From contig CM075102.1 of assembly GCA_037576195.1 (NCBI GenBank), forward strand, positions 44,698,745 through 44,762,744: DNA of 64,000 bases. Reading direction: 5' to 3'. This document shows, one piece after another, positions 35,629 to 48,334 of the stretch. Every line of letters starts with the position of its first letter. The stretch's first letter is position 1. The DNA is from Phytoseiulus persimilis. Its lineage: Eukaryota; Arthropoda; Arachnida; Mesostigmata; Phytoseiidae. The position numbers and the translations under genes were made by a program. A model generated the notes under the pieces. That model saw only the letters and a program-made list of their open reading frames with translations. It ran no database searches and was not told where the DNA came from.

Positions 35629-38600
35629 AAAATGCTAGGTCTCTTGGCGATGGTCCTGCAATGATTGATTCGAGAACCGTTGCTCAGTGAAGCGGGACCC
35701 TTGATTGGTAAGTCCGGATTTTTCCAGGTCCGACGTTCTCTTCAAATCAATTCCAACAGTTCCTTAGGCGTGTGCCGGAAGCCCTGGAATTACCTGTCGG
35801 AGTATCGTCGATGTGTTCCAGCAGCATGGGTTCGTCTGTAATTCAACGCACAACCTCCATATAGATCTGGTCGAGGTGACCCTCATGATTTCTGAAGGTT
35901 TTGGGAATATTTTCATGGCGAAAGCAACGTTTATCATGCGAATTCACCTTCTCCAACTCTCGATTCCCGACTTCGTTCATCACACAGGCCTTCGAAGCGC
36001 GGTGCACGCGCGAGCTCTCTGGCTAGGAAGCCCCTCACCATTGCGTGTGCTCCGGCCACATCAATTCACCACAGAAGTCATCATCACAAATTTTCCAAGT
36101 TGATATCCGTAATGACGCCACGCCGGTTGATTGGAAGCAAGTCGCCAACTGAAGACTTTAGAGACCAAAATGACAACAGTCTCGATCGCTTCGGACCGCA
36201 CGTGGAAGACACATTTTCGTGTTTAATGCGATGATGCTTGTGCTCTTGAATTATTATATTAGGAAGGACGATTGATGAGAAGCATCAGATGTCAGCTGTT
36301 CGCGCGTCTGGAGTTTCTGGACTCGAATGTTCTTGCGGGAGCATTGCGAGCGGCGGACACCGCTGTCTATCGAAGTGCCTGCTCAGGGTGCTAGGGCTCG
36401 GACGAACGGAGAGACTGCTCAGCGATGAAGTTTCCGCAGCCCTCTATATCTCTGCGTGTCCGTTTCAGCCCCTCCCCCGCCTCTCGCGTAGGGAGGAATG
36501 TGTTCTGTTAGCCAGCGATACCCTGATGTGGCTTCACGTTCAGCATCAAGGATTAGGATTATTGTTCCGACAGGAGACTAGTTTCGGTGAGAGCGGAACG
36601 GTTGCTGTGGCCAACCCTCGCCACTTTCCAGAGTCTCACGCCTTGGTCGTGCATGGCTGGCCAACTTCCGTGGGCAGTCGGACATGATGCCAACTGAATT
36701 CCATCCTAGGTACTTCTTATGGGCCATAAGTGGGGGGGGGGGGAGGGGGCTGGAGGAGTTCGGAAGAGCCTTATGATGGACTTCACAGGTTCGTCATCCG
36801 GCTAGAGTGTCAATGCAAACGCAACCGTATGCGAAATTCAACTCGCGTAGTCTTCATGAGAAGGTGTCGGTTGCAACGTATCGTATTTCAACCAGCGAAC
36901 ATTCGTTTCGTAAACCCAAGGCGGACTCGTTCCACCCTCTTCGGATTCCCGGTAAAAAGAGCAACCGAACTCTTGGTATAGCTAAATAATGGAGAACAAG
37001 CTTACGACGCGCGTCATGCTGATTGGAACACATCTGATACACCGGTGTGCACGATGAGGAACGACTCTAAGAGGATTCGTCTGCGTTTGTGTGTGTGTTT
37101 GTAGCCACACTAACAGATACAGCCGCCTTTTCCCTACGCGTCTCGTTCGCTCCTTCCTCGGCGATTCTCCTCAGTTTTCCTCCTATCAACAGCTCTGGTG
37201 GCCGTTTCGGGCGGCACTGGTAATTGATTGTACTCCAATCTGTGGACTGCGACCACCGGGTTCGTGTGGAGCTCCATGAGCACTGCGAAACTCCCAAGAT
37301 TCCTTGGTTGATCTCGCACTGGAGTGAATCTGTTGATCCCCGAAATTCTGTTGGGATCAGATTCGTGGACGGGCGACTCCGGAACGCCGGTGCTGTTCAA
37401 TCCGAGCACCGAGATCTGTAGAATTTTGCCTCAAATTATACTCGGTCCATTTGATGGATCTCCGGGAAAATTCGAACCTTGCAAGCTGAATGGAGTTCCC
37501 TGGTTCGGGAAACAGCAATTAGGTGGTCCCCGCTATCGCACCGAGTCTATCGAGGAACACAAATATGAAATTCCCTCACCTGCGTCGGTGGAGGATTCGC
37601 GATTTGAACAAAGTTTACCGAGAACGCATCTCTCTATCGACTTGCCGACGCCCCGTTCGACGAGTAGTCGGAGTGTTCATCTCGACGGGCTCCGTCCGAT
37701 CTCCGCCGATCCGATTGTACTGACGACATTTTGATGTCGGAACCAGCTGTTGTTCCGAAGAAGCTTGTTGTTCGTCTTCAAACGGGCGGTCGGTCGTCCG
37801 CTTGTCGAGAAGGTTGGGAGGGATGGAGGTATGAAGAAAGCGACTAGCTCAAACGTCACCGGCGTTTTAACAGCTCTTTCAGAGACAAAGAACGCCGACC
37901 GAGTGTCGCTCCTCTGCCGACAACTCTCTGCCAAGTCAAAACGCTTCGACTGTTGGCTTCTGAGTCGTCGCATGTGCACGCTGAGACATGGTCTTCGTCC
38001 GCACCGAGCTCGGAGCCCGAGTCTGGGCTCCTAAAACAGGCTCCGCCGAGACTATCTTGGTAAAAAAGGGGTTGGGGGAATGAATTAGGCATCTGACTTA
38101 AGTGTGCACCACCAGATTTCCGCCTCTCGGAATTTTTGCAGACAATGTAGTTTTTGAGTCATCTTTTTCCCAAGCATCCTCGAGAAAGCATCTCGAAATC
38201 GGCAATAAAGTTGCACACTTTAAGACCTGATGCTCGATTTGGAGTCCCCGACTCTTCACTGAGTCAATCATAGCGATCATCAATGCATTTGTGTTTGGCT
38301 GGCGACCATAAACTCGTCGGGTGTCCCCTAACCTTTTGGCTGGTCATCGATATTACGATAGACTCGCTCACGTGCACCTCACCCGCAACTCGCTCTCACA
38401 CTCTTTCTTTCTTTCCCTTCTCATTCACTCGAACCTCACCGGCAGTACACGGACAGGATACGAGAGCTCCTTGCAAGGATGAGTCAGTGGACACGAAGAC
38501 TCCTCCTCTCTCTAAGCTCCGCCTCCTGGAACCACAGCAGCGACGTGTTCCTCGGCAGAGGGAGCCGCTGGATTTCCAGGCGGACAAACGAGTCCAAACA

Positions 38601-38767
38601 TACGAACTGAGCGCGGTCAACTCAACGCCTCCCGGCTTTCGCAACTTCATCGAATCGCCGGCTCTGCAGAACGAAGACTTCGAATAAAGGGCGTCGCGAT
38701 GTTACAATGACGCCGATGGCGGAGGACGGGAGTTCCTGAAGTGCCGGTTGAGCTCTGTTCTTCGTTG
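35629..38767. other. Region without a supported gene
   Basis: Frames at 36289-36687 (+), 37324-37734 (+) and 37134-37409 (-) overlap or stand alone and match nothing I know. The 37324 frame contains GDSGTP, which resembles the trypsin GDSGGP box, but no His or Asp catalytic motif lies nearby. A run of 12 G is at 36732-36743. The right part, about 38300-38767, precedes the phospholipase start and probably holds its promoter. Confidence 0.35.
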
Positions 38768-38867
38768 GATGAAGTTCCTTCTAGTGTGTTGCCAATTGGT
38801 CGGTGTCCAGAGAGGGTTCTACCATGGTGTGAATCGACGTCTGAACTTGCGCCGCATCGTGTCTAGA

Positions 38868-41800
38868 ATGGCGGTCGTGCCTGCGATCAACCGAGCATTG
38901 GAGTCGAACCTTCGGTGCATGGTGGTCATTTCTTTGTTGATCCTGGAGCTGAGCGCTGTGTCTGCCAGGCCTGAGGAACCGCATTGGTGAGTACTGCTCG
39001 GAGCAAAGAACCGCCGCGACGGCTCTCAGAACGGGAGACAGCGAGTTTCCAATGGCTTTTGTGTTAGAGCGAGCGTGAATCAATTCTCTCCGAAGCCAGC
39101 GGGATATTCCGCGACCGGGTATTCTTCTTTGTTTCAATCAGCTGGGACGATAAGGTCTTTTTGCCACCATGAATTACACTCGTCTTGTCTCTGTTCCTGG
39201 ATGGACCAAATTCTGTGTGGAGAACTTGAGAAAGAAGTTCCAGAAACAGCGAGGGAAACTTGCAGGGAGGCTTTCATCGTCGTGGAGGATACGAGTGTTC
39301 ACCATGATTGGTGGAAATGTGTCGTCGGTTCGGGGGAGACTGCCTCTGGGAAAAACTCCGGCTCGCCTCGGAAAAAATCGGGTTCGCTGCGACCAGTGCT
39401 CACAAAAAACCGCTATCGAGACTTCTTGTTCAAATTCTTGGAACGTTTGAAAACGCCGTCATCCCAAAAGGACCAATCAGTTGGGATACAGATCACACGA
39501 TCGTTATCCGATGGTGAAAAGGCGCCGCGGAGCTCATATTTCACGGTCAAGGTCTCGATATCAAACTAATGGTGAGGATGAATAGCGGCGGCGAGACCTT
39601 TCACGGGTGGAGACTTGGAGACTGACACGATTCTCACCTGCGATTCGAGGGTTGTGGGTCTATGATCCGCATGTGGCAATTAGAGAATCGGAAGGAGGGG
39701 TCTACTGAACAATCACAGTTGACTGATTTTCGCAACGGTTCTTTAATCCTTACACTTCTCAAAATGAATGCTGATGCTCGCTCTCACCAGGAAACGGCGT
39801 CAATCCGAATTCAGAGACGCAGCAACTCTCTGGACGAGAGTTCGAATCCATAGGGGCAGTTTGTCGAGTTCGAGCAGAGAAAAAGTTTGGCCATCATTTT
39901 GTCGACGCTCGATTGCTGTGTTGTTTTCTTGTCGGAGCATCACAGGCGCCCGCAGCGAGTTTTGGTGTCATTTTCTTCAAATTGGGCCCAGGGTACTCGA
40001 CTGTCAACTGTTCACACACCGGATAGTCCCTTCAAAGTGGATTTTCTCCGACGTGGATTTCACAATGCTCGAGGCGAAGATGCAGCCATGCAAATTGTTG
40101 CGCTATTGTCGCACTCTGTGATGCAGTTTGTTCAAGCAGCCGTTAAACGTGATCTCATGTTTCCAAAGGCAACTAGGATAAGGTTACATCCAGGAGCAGA
40201 ATGACAGTCGCTCACTCGTCTTAATCACCTACTGTTCCTGCAAACAACTGGTTCATACGAGAGAGGTCGAACTATTTGAATTTCATGCGTTGGTTCAAAG
40301 AACATCAGCTATTTCCCGGTCGCTAACAAGCCCCGATGTATGAAATTCTCGAACTTCCAGTGGAGAATGGGGCTCTGCTTCTGAATCAGAAGAGTCGATC
40401 GCATCGAATCGTTTTTCCAGGTCCAACGGCATTCCTGGCTTCTACCATCGGCTGTTCTTCAACGGCGGAGAGACCGAGGTTCGGGCACACCACAAGGGTC
40501 TGACCGCGATCCAAAACGCATTGCCAGAACGCGGGACGAGCTCTCTGCGATTATGCAACGGCAAAGTTTTAGTAAATTCATTTTTCCTCGACAAAAATCT
40601 CGTTTCCTGTCGGTTGGAGACAGACACAGTTGAGATTGCCGAGTTCTACAGAAGCCTCACAGACGACTTCAACTGCGCCGAGCAGAAGAAAACAGAATCT
40701 GTCGCAGCGGAACGAAACGACTTCTTAGAACACCCGAGCAGATCGTCGAAATTCACGAAAGGGAGCCCGAAACGTCAGATGGGGAATTATTCGAAAGATT
40801 CTTCAAGAGACTCGTCGTCCAGCGCTCCAGAAGATGAGCCAGAGTTTTCCGACGAATTCGACGAGAATGGCGCGGACGCCGCCAGAGAACCTCTGTGGTG
40901 CTCGATCGAAGATCCAATAGGGAGGCAGATATGGAACGAGACATTCGCTCTGCTTGTTGATGGCTCTGACCAGCGAGAGCTGATGCAAGAAATCAGAGAG
41001 CTGCTACGCTTCCGAGTGAGTTTTCCCTGACTTTAACTGGTTCGCTTCTTTGGAACGAGTTCCCCCTCGCGCAGGGGTGTCCAGGCAACATACACGGCCA
41101 ATCAAATCAATGGAGCACTTGGTGCTCTCGAGGATTTTCGGTATGTTGTTCCCGCCTCCCCACCTCAGGTCAGGACCGGACTCTGGACACCCCTGGTCTA
41201 GCGCATGCGCGATCGTTACGTCGGCATTTTTCGTCCAGTTGCAGAAGAAGCAGTGCCGTGCCCTGCAGAAAACGATCCGTCGGAACGCCTTGGAGAACGA
41301 GCGGAAACTCGAATCGAGTGAAGTTCCACAGAGCTCAGACGAAGAGGACTTTGTGGAGGTTCTCTCTGACAAGGCCCTGCGGGCTCGACGCGCCAGGCGG
41401 TGAGTGCAACCCCGTCGCTACTCTAACTGACTCATAACTTCCAAGCTGTTGGCGAAAATTCTGATCGCTCATTCCACAGCTCAATCTTCTCGTCCATCAT
41501 GCCCGGCACGAAGTGGTGTGGTTCGGGAAATCACGCCAAATCTTACAATGAGCTGGGAGCTTCGGCGAAAACCGACGATTGCTGCCGAGAACACGACCAG
41601 TGCCCCTATACGTTGGTCAGCTTCCAGAAGCGTTGGGGTCTTCGGAACAAGAGTTTCTTCACGTTGTCCCACTGTAGATGTGATGAGAGGTGAGTTGTCG
41701 GGTTTTTCGTGTATGTAGTATCGTTCTAATATCAACCATTGGCATGGAGGAACTCAATCTGGGTCAGCTTTGATTGCACGCTGGGAGCGGTTGGGGAGAG

Positions 41801-44800
41801 AGAAAAACAGTAGCTCGGAATAAAGTGAGGGGAGTTAGTTTTGACCAATGTGCGAGCGCTCATATCTCGTGTAGCATTCATTGATTGATCTGATTCCTAT
41901 GGAACCAGTCGAGGGTGCGGCGGGAGATAACGCCGTGGTGTCTCCCGAATCCCGGCTGCGGACTACTTCATTGTGAGACGATTTGCTTGAGGTCACGTGT
42001 CAGGTATCGATTCTTGTTTCGTTTGAGCACACTATGACACAATTGACTGCTCATTGTCTGTTCTGTCGGACCCGCAGGGTCGGGCGCTGATAGTACGACG
42101 GTTTCGAGCTCCCTCAATCAACGGATGCTGTGAACTTTGCGCGGAGGCTTGTTTTCTCTCAGCAGAGCTGGAAATAGGGGAATAATGAGCGTAGTTTTTA
42201 GGAGCATGTTTGCTTCTCGGCAGAGCTTACCGCGAGATTCTCACGCACGGACTTGCTCGCGATCCACAAACGCCCTCGATGTGAGAAGTTCAGGCATTAT
42301 TCATCAATCATCATCCGTCAATACATAGATCCATTGGTAGATTGATGAATTGATTGATTGATTTTGCATTATTGCCATGAGAACTGATGAACTCAGCCAT
42401 CAGTGACTCATTATTCCATCACCCCATGTTGATAGATGGGAGGTGAAAAATGTTGGATGCCCAAACCTCCTGGCTCTATGCATCAGTTCCTCTCCTCCAC
42501 AATTTCAATTTCGAATACGTGGGATGGACGCAATTTGGAAGATCAGCTTCTGAGATTCCCGATTTCCCACGTCGGAGATGAGTCTGTCGAGCGAGGGATC
42601 GAGAAACGTACGCCGAGCTGCTGAGAGATCCCGACTCATTGCATCAGCCTCTCTGTGATATGCTCGTGCCCATGTGGCCTAAGCCCTCTGCTAATGCCGA
42701 CAATGAGACGTCAATCCGAAAGCAGTTGCCGGACTCAGGTCCGATGCATTAGCGACTGTGTCGTGAAACTACAGTCACCACATTACATCGTTGGTCACGC
42801 TAGAGAGTCACTTCCATAGCTGTCCCTCAGAGCATCATGGTTTTTTGTTGTACCGTCGAGCGATGCGAGCGAGGCGAATCACACCCTCAGACACTGCTGA
42901 GATCGCGATGCGTATTGTTCCCTCTGACGTGCTGCTCGGGTCGCGCTGTAGAGTTGCAAAATGGAACGTTGCACTTCGATTTCGACAGTTCGGATGAACA
43001 GAGAAGCAGAGTCAAGCCAGGGTATCGCCCTGTGGAGCGGACGGAGACCCCGAGGCATCGCTTCGGAACGGATCATCTAGAAAATCGCTCGATGCGGGAC
43101 TGCTGCCAACCGAGCCAACAGGAAAGAGTTTGTCGGCTTTTTCGCAGCTGGACTTTTACAACGGAGCTCTCATTGGCTTTCTGCGGATGACATTACCGAT
43201 GAAGCGAAGATCGAAGCCGGCAGATTCACTTAAGGGGAGGATTTATTTATCCGTTGCCTACTGGAGGTGACATTTGGTGTTCCATATTTATGTTGACGAC
43301 AACCTTCGTGAGCTCAGGATATCTTCTTTCCTTCCTCGCACTTCACACTGACAATTTTCGGGGTGTGGCAGGGTGCATATATTTAAAACAAACACATTCC
43401 GAGCACACTCATAGTTCAAACTGGTTGAGTCCCGCTCGAACGGTTGCTGGCTGCGACCACGCGAGAGTTTTCGACGAGAAGCCTCACTTCTCTATTCGGA
43501 GCTCCTCGTGAGAACTCAGATGCCTCCAAGTGATACGGAGACATAAAATCGAACAGCAGGCTAGTCTCTACCTCTCTGCGATTCCATCGTTCGCTTGCAA
43601 GGCACAGACTGCCAGGCACGTGGACTCCAGGTTTGAGGGTTACGCTGCTCGGTAATCGACGAAGGATGAGCTTGTTGTGAGTCGGGGAACTATAATCAAG
43701 TCGAGATTGGCTCCTTGCTGTTCGTCGGAGGGGCGGAATGCATTTCGGCGTCTTGGCCGGGTATGCTCGATCAGGACTACCGGATGCTCGGGAGCGAGAC
43801 AAGAAAGCAGATTCAGCGATTTACTATTAGTTCTTCACAGTTGCTGTAAAAGATGGACGAGAAAATTGCGCTCTTCTCGGAGAAATGTGCTGAAGTCAAA
43901 TTCAGCGCGGCTGGTCACGCATCCGGTCACCGTGGCAGAGATATCCGAGTTTGTCCGCCTCAGAGTGTGCAACGCGTGAAGCACATTGCACAGAATCTGG
44001 ACTGGGAACCATTGCCTCCCATTTGTATTCGCGAATGAGAGTTTCGAGAGTTCCATGATCACACATGAAACTTCAGAGTACGGGCGACTTCTCGGGGAAA
44101 CCAGAATTCCACTACTCTTTGGGACTTCTCCGAACCGGCTGCCTGGCCAAGGGGTGAAAGTTTCGTCAGCGGAGAGGAATAATCGGATGAATTTGTTGCA
44201 GATTTCGATCCTGTCTGAAGATGGCGAGGACTTCGCAGAGCCGTTTCGTGGGTCGCATGTTCTTCGACCTTTTGTCAAAGCAGTGTTTCGTGTTCAAAAA
44301 AGTTCGAGGATGCGCCCGACTCTCCTGGGACGGAAGTCGCTGTATCCGGAAGAAATGGGCCAAAAGGGCGATCGTCAGAGATGGCATGTCCTATTACTAG
44401 CGACTTGAAGTCAACGCGGAGGCTGGCGGCCAGTCGCCCCCCCCCCAAGCGATCGTTGCCAAGATGAAGGTGGCGGCGACAGCGGAAAACCAAGCCTGCC
44501 CAGCTGTGCTCCCCTCCTTGGCGGATTCCGTAGAAAATTCAAATGTGAACGGATGCAGTCGGGTCGGAATCCGTTAACAACGAGAAGACGAGTCAGCCGC
44601 TCTGCGTGAGAGATCTCGCCGTCTGTGCGGGGAGTCAGACGCGAGTCGGATGTAGTAGTCAACGAGTATCTAGATGCGGAATCGATCGGTAGTCCATATG
44701 TAGATAGCTGAACCCGTAGGTGTCGCAGTTGAAACCTCCAAGAACTCGACCAAAGGAAATTAAAAGACGGATACCTATACCAAATGTAATTTTGATATCA

Positions 44801-45352
44801 TGTCTCTGTATTCAATAACTTATAACAGCCGGGTTGATTCAGCGAGGTGTGATCATGAGTGTGAGTGTTTATTTGGAGGCTTGCGTACGGCATGTGAGGT
44901 TAGCGCGAGACTGAAAATGTAGATCTCGGAACCGGCCCGGTTTCCGGTCGATTTACGAAATAAACTTTTGATTTATTGCTCTTTCGTGTTCAGTCTTCAA
45001 AGAAGGAAGCAGCATCGACGGAGCTGCTTGCAATACTCTGAGGCTGCGGCTGAACTCGATGAGGACTACTCAATGAATTCGATCACTCCGAATGTGACGG
45101 AACAGGCTCCATCGGTGAGGAAGGCGAAATCTCGATGACAGCCTGGCTCGAGTATCCCCTGTCGAAATCATTGGTAGCATGTCAACCGGAGCCTTGCCCT
45201 CGACTTACCATGGGTATAACTCGATAGAAGCCCAGCGGACTTCCTCATTTCCCGGATGCGGCCCGTTGCGTGGGAAGAAGATTTGTGCCGATCATCGCGC
45301 CCGGTCTCTCCGGCCTCGACTCATGATTCTGGAAATGCGCGAACTCCCATGA
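38868..45352 (+). CDS. Secreted group III phospholipase A2 precursor
   Basis: Exons 38868-38986, 40421-41015, 41239-41399 and 41480-41689 join in phase. Two further exons, 44994-45114 and 45236-45352, keep phase and end in a stop, but they follow a 3.3-kb intron and are tentative. The full model gives 440 residues. The enzyme hydrolyses the sn-2 ester of phospholipids, calcium-dependently, outside the cell. A signal-anchor-like stretch (about residues 16-32) precedes a long acidic, Ser-rich pro-region. A basic RARRARR just before the mature domain suggests furin-type cleavage. The domain shows GTKWCGSG (calcium loop, 301-308) and DDCCREHDQCP with the His330-Asp331 catalytic pair, then the SHCRCD stretch of the group III fold. 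The in-frame ATG at 38769 would add a second hydrophobic leader; 38868 was chosen because its leader lies nearest a cleavage-like site. Intron 3 (between the second and third listed exons) carries a small hAT-like element. The C-terminal part is divergent. Confidence 0.75.
41072..41195. mobile_element. Short hAT-like MITE in a phospholipase intron
   Basis: CAGGGGTGTCCAG at 41072-41084 is matched exactly by its reverse complement at 41183-41195. The 124-bp span lies wholly within the intron 41016-41238. The CAGGGGTG-type terminus is characteristic of hAT-superfamily elements. The 8 bp flanks, CCCTCGCG on the left and GTCTAGCG on the right, agree at five positions, as expected for a decayed 8-bp target duplication. 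It encodes nothing. Confidence 0.65.
41690..44993. other. Long intron of the phospholipase model, or intergenic DNA
   Basis: If the last two phospholipase exons are right, this is a 3.3-kb intron, long for this window. Frames on both strands overlap at 43416-44408 with no recognisable domain. A (TGAT)-type imperfect repeat lies at about 42340-42362 and a run of 10 C at 44437-44446. An AATAAA at about 41819 could end a shorter transcript form. Confidence 0.3.
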
Positions 45353-46861
45353 GAGCGTTCCTTCGAGTGAACTTGAATTCCACGGAGTGCTTCGAGAAAA
45401 CCCCACTTGGCGCCGCGTGGATCGGTATTATAAGCGACGTTTGCGAGGCGATTCCATCGCACTTGAAGATTTAAAAAGGTGACTTGGTCCGTACGGAACT
45501 CGACCCGTGACTTGAGAACTACGCGTTTCGAGCCGATCCATCTAATGAGGAATAGCGTGCCGATCAGCGAACGTTCCTCTCTTTGCCAATGGCGAGCTAG
45601 CTGATCGAAGAGATCCCCTGGAAGCAAGCAATTTCAGTCCTGAGACTCATCTCCGCAGAGTGCTTGCTCTTTGAGTTGCGGCGCGACTCTTTTCGGGATA
45701 CGGAACTGTACGAGCTCTGCGTTTTTCCCCATGTGATCGAGGCGAGAGAGGCCAGCGTCTTCCGCCATGGATTTCCGAGGATGATTCGGATTTCCTCAAT
45801 CCAGGCTCAGGATCGTGGAGTGGGAATTGAACAGCGGAGATCTATCTCCCACTAATCAGGATCGGTATGCTTTTATGATGACGATGACCGTCTATCTTGA
45901 ACCTTGACGATACGCCGAACTTTCGATCGTGCCGAGAGGCGGAATCATTCCAATCGGAGCGTAATGACTGCGTTTGCTATCGCGCTCAAACAACGATCCG
46001 CCAACGAAAGAGATCAGAGAACGTCGGAACTCCGTGACGCAAACTTGCTGTGACGTCCCAGGTCGGCACTGGGCGGAGGACGTCGAGGGTTTGATAAGAC
46101 TGTTGATTTCAAACTGACTTGGGACAGCGAACCGAAGCTTCACACGTGATCGTTTGCGATGCGAATGTCCGAGCGTGGAGCTCCGCTGCGCACTTCGTCC
46201 CTCATTATACGCAGACTGTCATAAGGACATCTTTCACATTTCGTTTCGGTCTCCCGCCATTTCTTCTGATTTCTCCGCACGACGCGTTTTGGGAGAACGC
46301 AAGTTCTCGTGAAGTGATACGCAGGTTAGCGTCGTTCGAAGTATCGAAATAGCCTTTGCTCAGCTCCCGAGCGGCGTTCCGGTGCATTCGCTACGCGATG
46401 TTTACACATCAGAATCAGCTCTCATTTTCCGTGAGCTTCTTCGAGGAACATGACTTCGTTTCGATCCGCGTATTTCATTCCACTCACATCCGGAACATCG
46501 GAAGTTCTTGTGCGCAATGGTACCCGTCTTTTCTCTTCATTCGTGTTTGTATATAACTACATTCGCGCCTTATTCAACTTCCTCTGATGCAGTCTCCTGA
46601 GAGGCTTGATGACAATGCGATCGCCATCAGGCTTCAGGTCCACCGACCACGGGCTCTGATTTTCTCGGATGCGCACATCGCAGAGAAATTGCCTCCATCT
46701 GAGTATCCCGCCAAAAGATATAATCCTCTGATAGAGCCATGAAGGATCGGCTCACTTCCATACCTCGAACAACGATGTCGCGTACTCCGAGAAACTCGCC
46801 AACCGCTCGTTCCATTTTGATCGCCATCGTGATTGTGAATCCGTGATTGAAAAGCGACGGC
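45353..46861. other. Intergenic stretch with a possible promoter of the type II membrane protein gene
   Basis: No gene is supported. A TATATAA word lies at 46550-46556, about 300 bp before the ATG of the following gene, with TCAA and CAGT initiator-like words 25-40 bp further on. This is a reasonable promoter candidate for that gene. Other short frames look fortuitous. Confidence 0.3.
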
Positions 46862-47959
46862 ATGATTCCAGTCCCTGGAAGCTCACCAGTGAGCACTCTC
46901 CAATCGACCACCTCGGCTGGAGAAACGTGCCTCGAAACTTCAGAGCGCTCTGGAATCGAAGGTTTCTTGGCCTTACCAGTGAATCCTGGATCCCGAAACG
47001 AGAAGATCCTCGACGAGTCAACAGACGCGGCAGATCTCCGGGTGAAGCCCTTGTCTCGCTTTGCAAAAAAAGTGCTCGGGTCCTGCTTGGTAGCGTTGCT
47101 GGTTATTTTGATTGTACTCACGTGTTGGTCGAGCGGAGTTTTCGAGCCAGGTCAGGTACAAATCGATTTCGGTGATGCCAAACTTCACATAGACAAGCTG
47201 TGCAGGATGAGACCGCCCCTTAGCATTTCGGACGTCGCAGGTGACCATCCTACCAGGAGCAAACTCTACCACAAGTTGCTTTGTTTATCGGAGGCGATTT
47301 TCCACATGCGCTTCGGCGTGGCGGAGTCGCCCATGGGCATCAAATGCGATCCCAACCTTGCTTCGAAGGACCTTGAGCTGATGCAAACTATAAGCACTCG
47401 TTTCGAGCCAAGCGAGATTTGTGCGAGACTTTTGGATAGGTCAATGTGCACACCGCACAAGTTTTCCTCCAATGAAATTTGTAGTGAATGCTCGAAATTG
47501 GCTTCAGGGCTGCGGCTGATCCTGCTCCAGGAGAGTATTTTCGAGGTTTTTCATCGGGGTTGGCTCAGTCCGCGGACGTACTGGGAAAAAAACACCCTCG
47601 TCGTACCGTTCGACACGATTCTCCTCGCATTCTTGGCATATCATGCCGCAGAAAAAGACATCGTCAAAGTTATGGAGCAGGCTCTTGTGGTGACGGAAAG
47701 CATCGCTGTACAAGATTTAAAACGACCATGGGAAACGATCGAAACGCATGCCTTCCTCCTCGTCGCCGAGAACGCCATAAGAGACATGAATCTTACCCCA
47801 GGAGCAGTTCGAATGAGTGGTTATCAGTTTTACTGGATCCTGCGAATCGAAAACTATTGCGCACCAAGATTCCCCCACAGCAAACGCAAAGCCTCAGATC
47901 GCGACTACATGCTCGAGCTGGACAATATTTTGACCGTTTTGGAATTGCCCAAAGACTGA
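46862..47959 (+). CDS. Unrecognised type II membrane protein, 365 residues, single exon
   Basis: An uninterrupted frame starts at the first ATG after an in-frame stop. The N-terminal 70 residues are polar and Ser/Thr/Glu rich and end in a basic patch. One strongly hydrophobic segment (71-89) follows, then a 275-residue ectodomain with about eleven cysteines, some close to the membrane (CRM) and some near the end (NYCAP). This layout, cytosolic tail then membrane anchor then Cys-rich ectodomain, is that of M13 (neprilysin-like) proteins. The stretches NTLVVPF and GYQFYW...NYC faintly recall regions of that family. There is no HExxH zinc motif and the protein is half the normal length. If related, it is a degenerate, inactive member. 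I do not assign a function. Being intronless among intron-rich genes is unusual and fits a retrocopy or a lineage-specific gene. Confidence 0.7.
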   Translation: MIPVPGSSPVSTLQSTTSAGETCLETSERSGIEGFLALPVNPGSRNEKILDESTDAADLRVKPLSRFAKKVLGSCLVALLVILIVLTCWSSGVFEPGQVQIDFGDAKLHIDKLCRMRPPLSISDVAGDHPTRSKLYHKLLCLSEAIFHMRFGVAESPMGIKCDPNLASKDLELMQTISTRFEPSEICARLLDRSMCTPHKFSSNEICSECSKLASGLRLILLQESIFEVFHRGWLSPRTYWEKNTLVVPFDTILLAFLAYHAAEKDIVKVMEQALVVTESIAVQDLKRPWETIETHAFLLVAENAIRDMNLTPGAVRMSGYQFYWILRIENYCAPRFPHSKRKASDRDYMLELDNILTVLELPKD

Positions 47960-48334
47960 GGAAGGCGCATCTCGGCTTCCTGCTGGATTCAACGTCAAGC
48001 TGATGGAGCATTCTACGGATTCGAGGCAGTCTGTTGCTCATTCGGTTTTCTGGATTTATCATCAGTCTCTGACTCTGCCGGGCTTAGATTGTACCGAACA
48101 CCTCTCGCCCTTCAGGTCTCGAAGCCATTCTCCTTGCACCTGAACGTTGTGACTGAAGAGCACATTCAGTTTCGGCGACTTCTGCAATCGATACTGTCAC
48201 GAACGATTCACGCTTGGATGCAAGTCTGTTCAGCTTCTAAGGGCTTTGTCGATCCTCTATAGCGAGGGCGGCGACAATCGTTCTCAAATGAGACACTCAA
48301 GGTTAGAAGAGCTCTCGGATGTCGGCCTGGCGCA

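Noticed and set aside
36289-36687. 132-codon plus-strand frame
   Set aside because: Cys/Ser-rich without signal peptide or pattern, no splice context, no homology recognised.
37324-37734. Frame with GDSGTP suggesting a trypsin-like serine protease
   Set aside because: No TAAHC or DIAL-type motif lies upstream and the rest of the frame is unlike a protease.
39780-39860. tRNA-like B box (GAGTTCGAATCC)
   Set aside because: The flanking bases do not form a T stem and no A box or acceptor stem pairs with it.
43835-44408. Long overlapping frames on both strands
   Set aside because: Neither shows a known motif or clear splice partners; at most one can be real and I cannot choose.
46862-47959. Firm call as an M13 neprilysin-like peptidase
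   Set aside because: No HExxH zinc motif, half the usual length, and only weak local resemblance; kept as an unrecognised protein.
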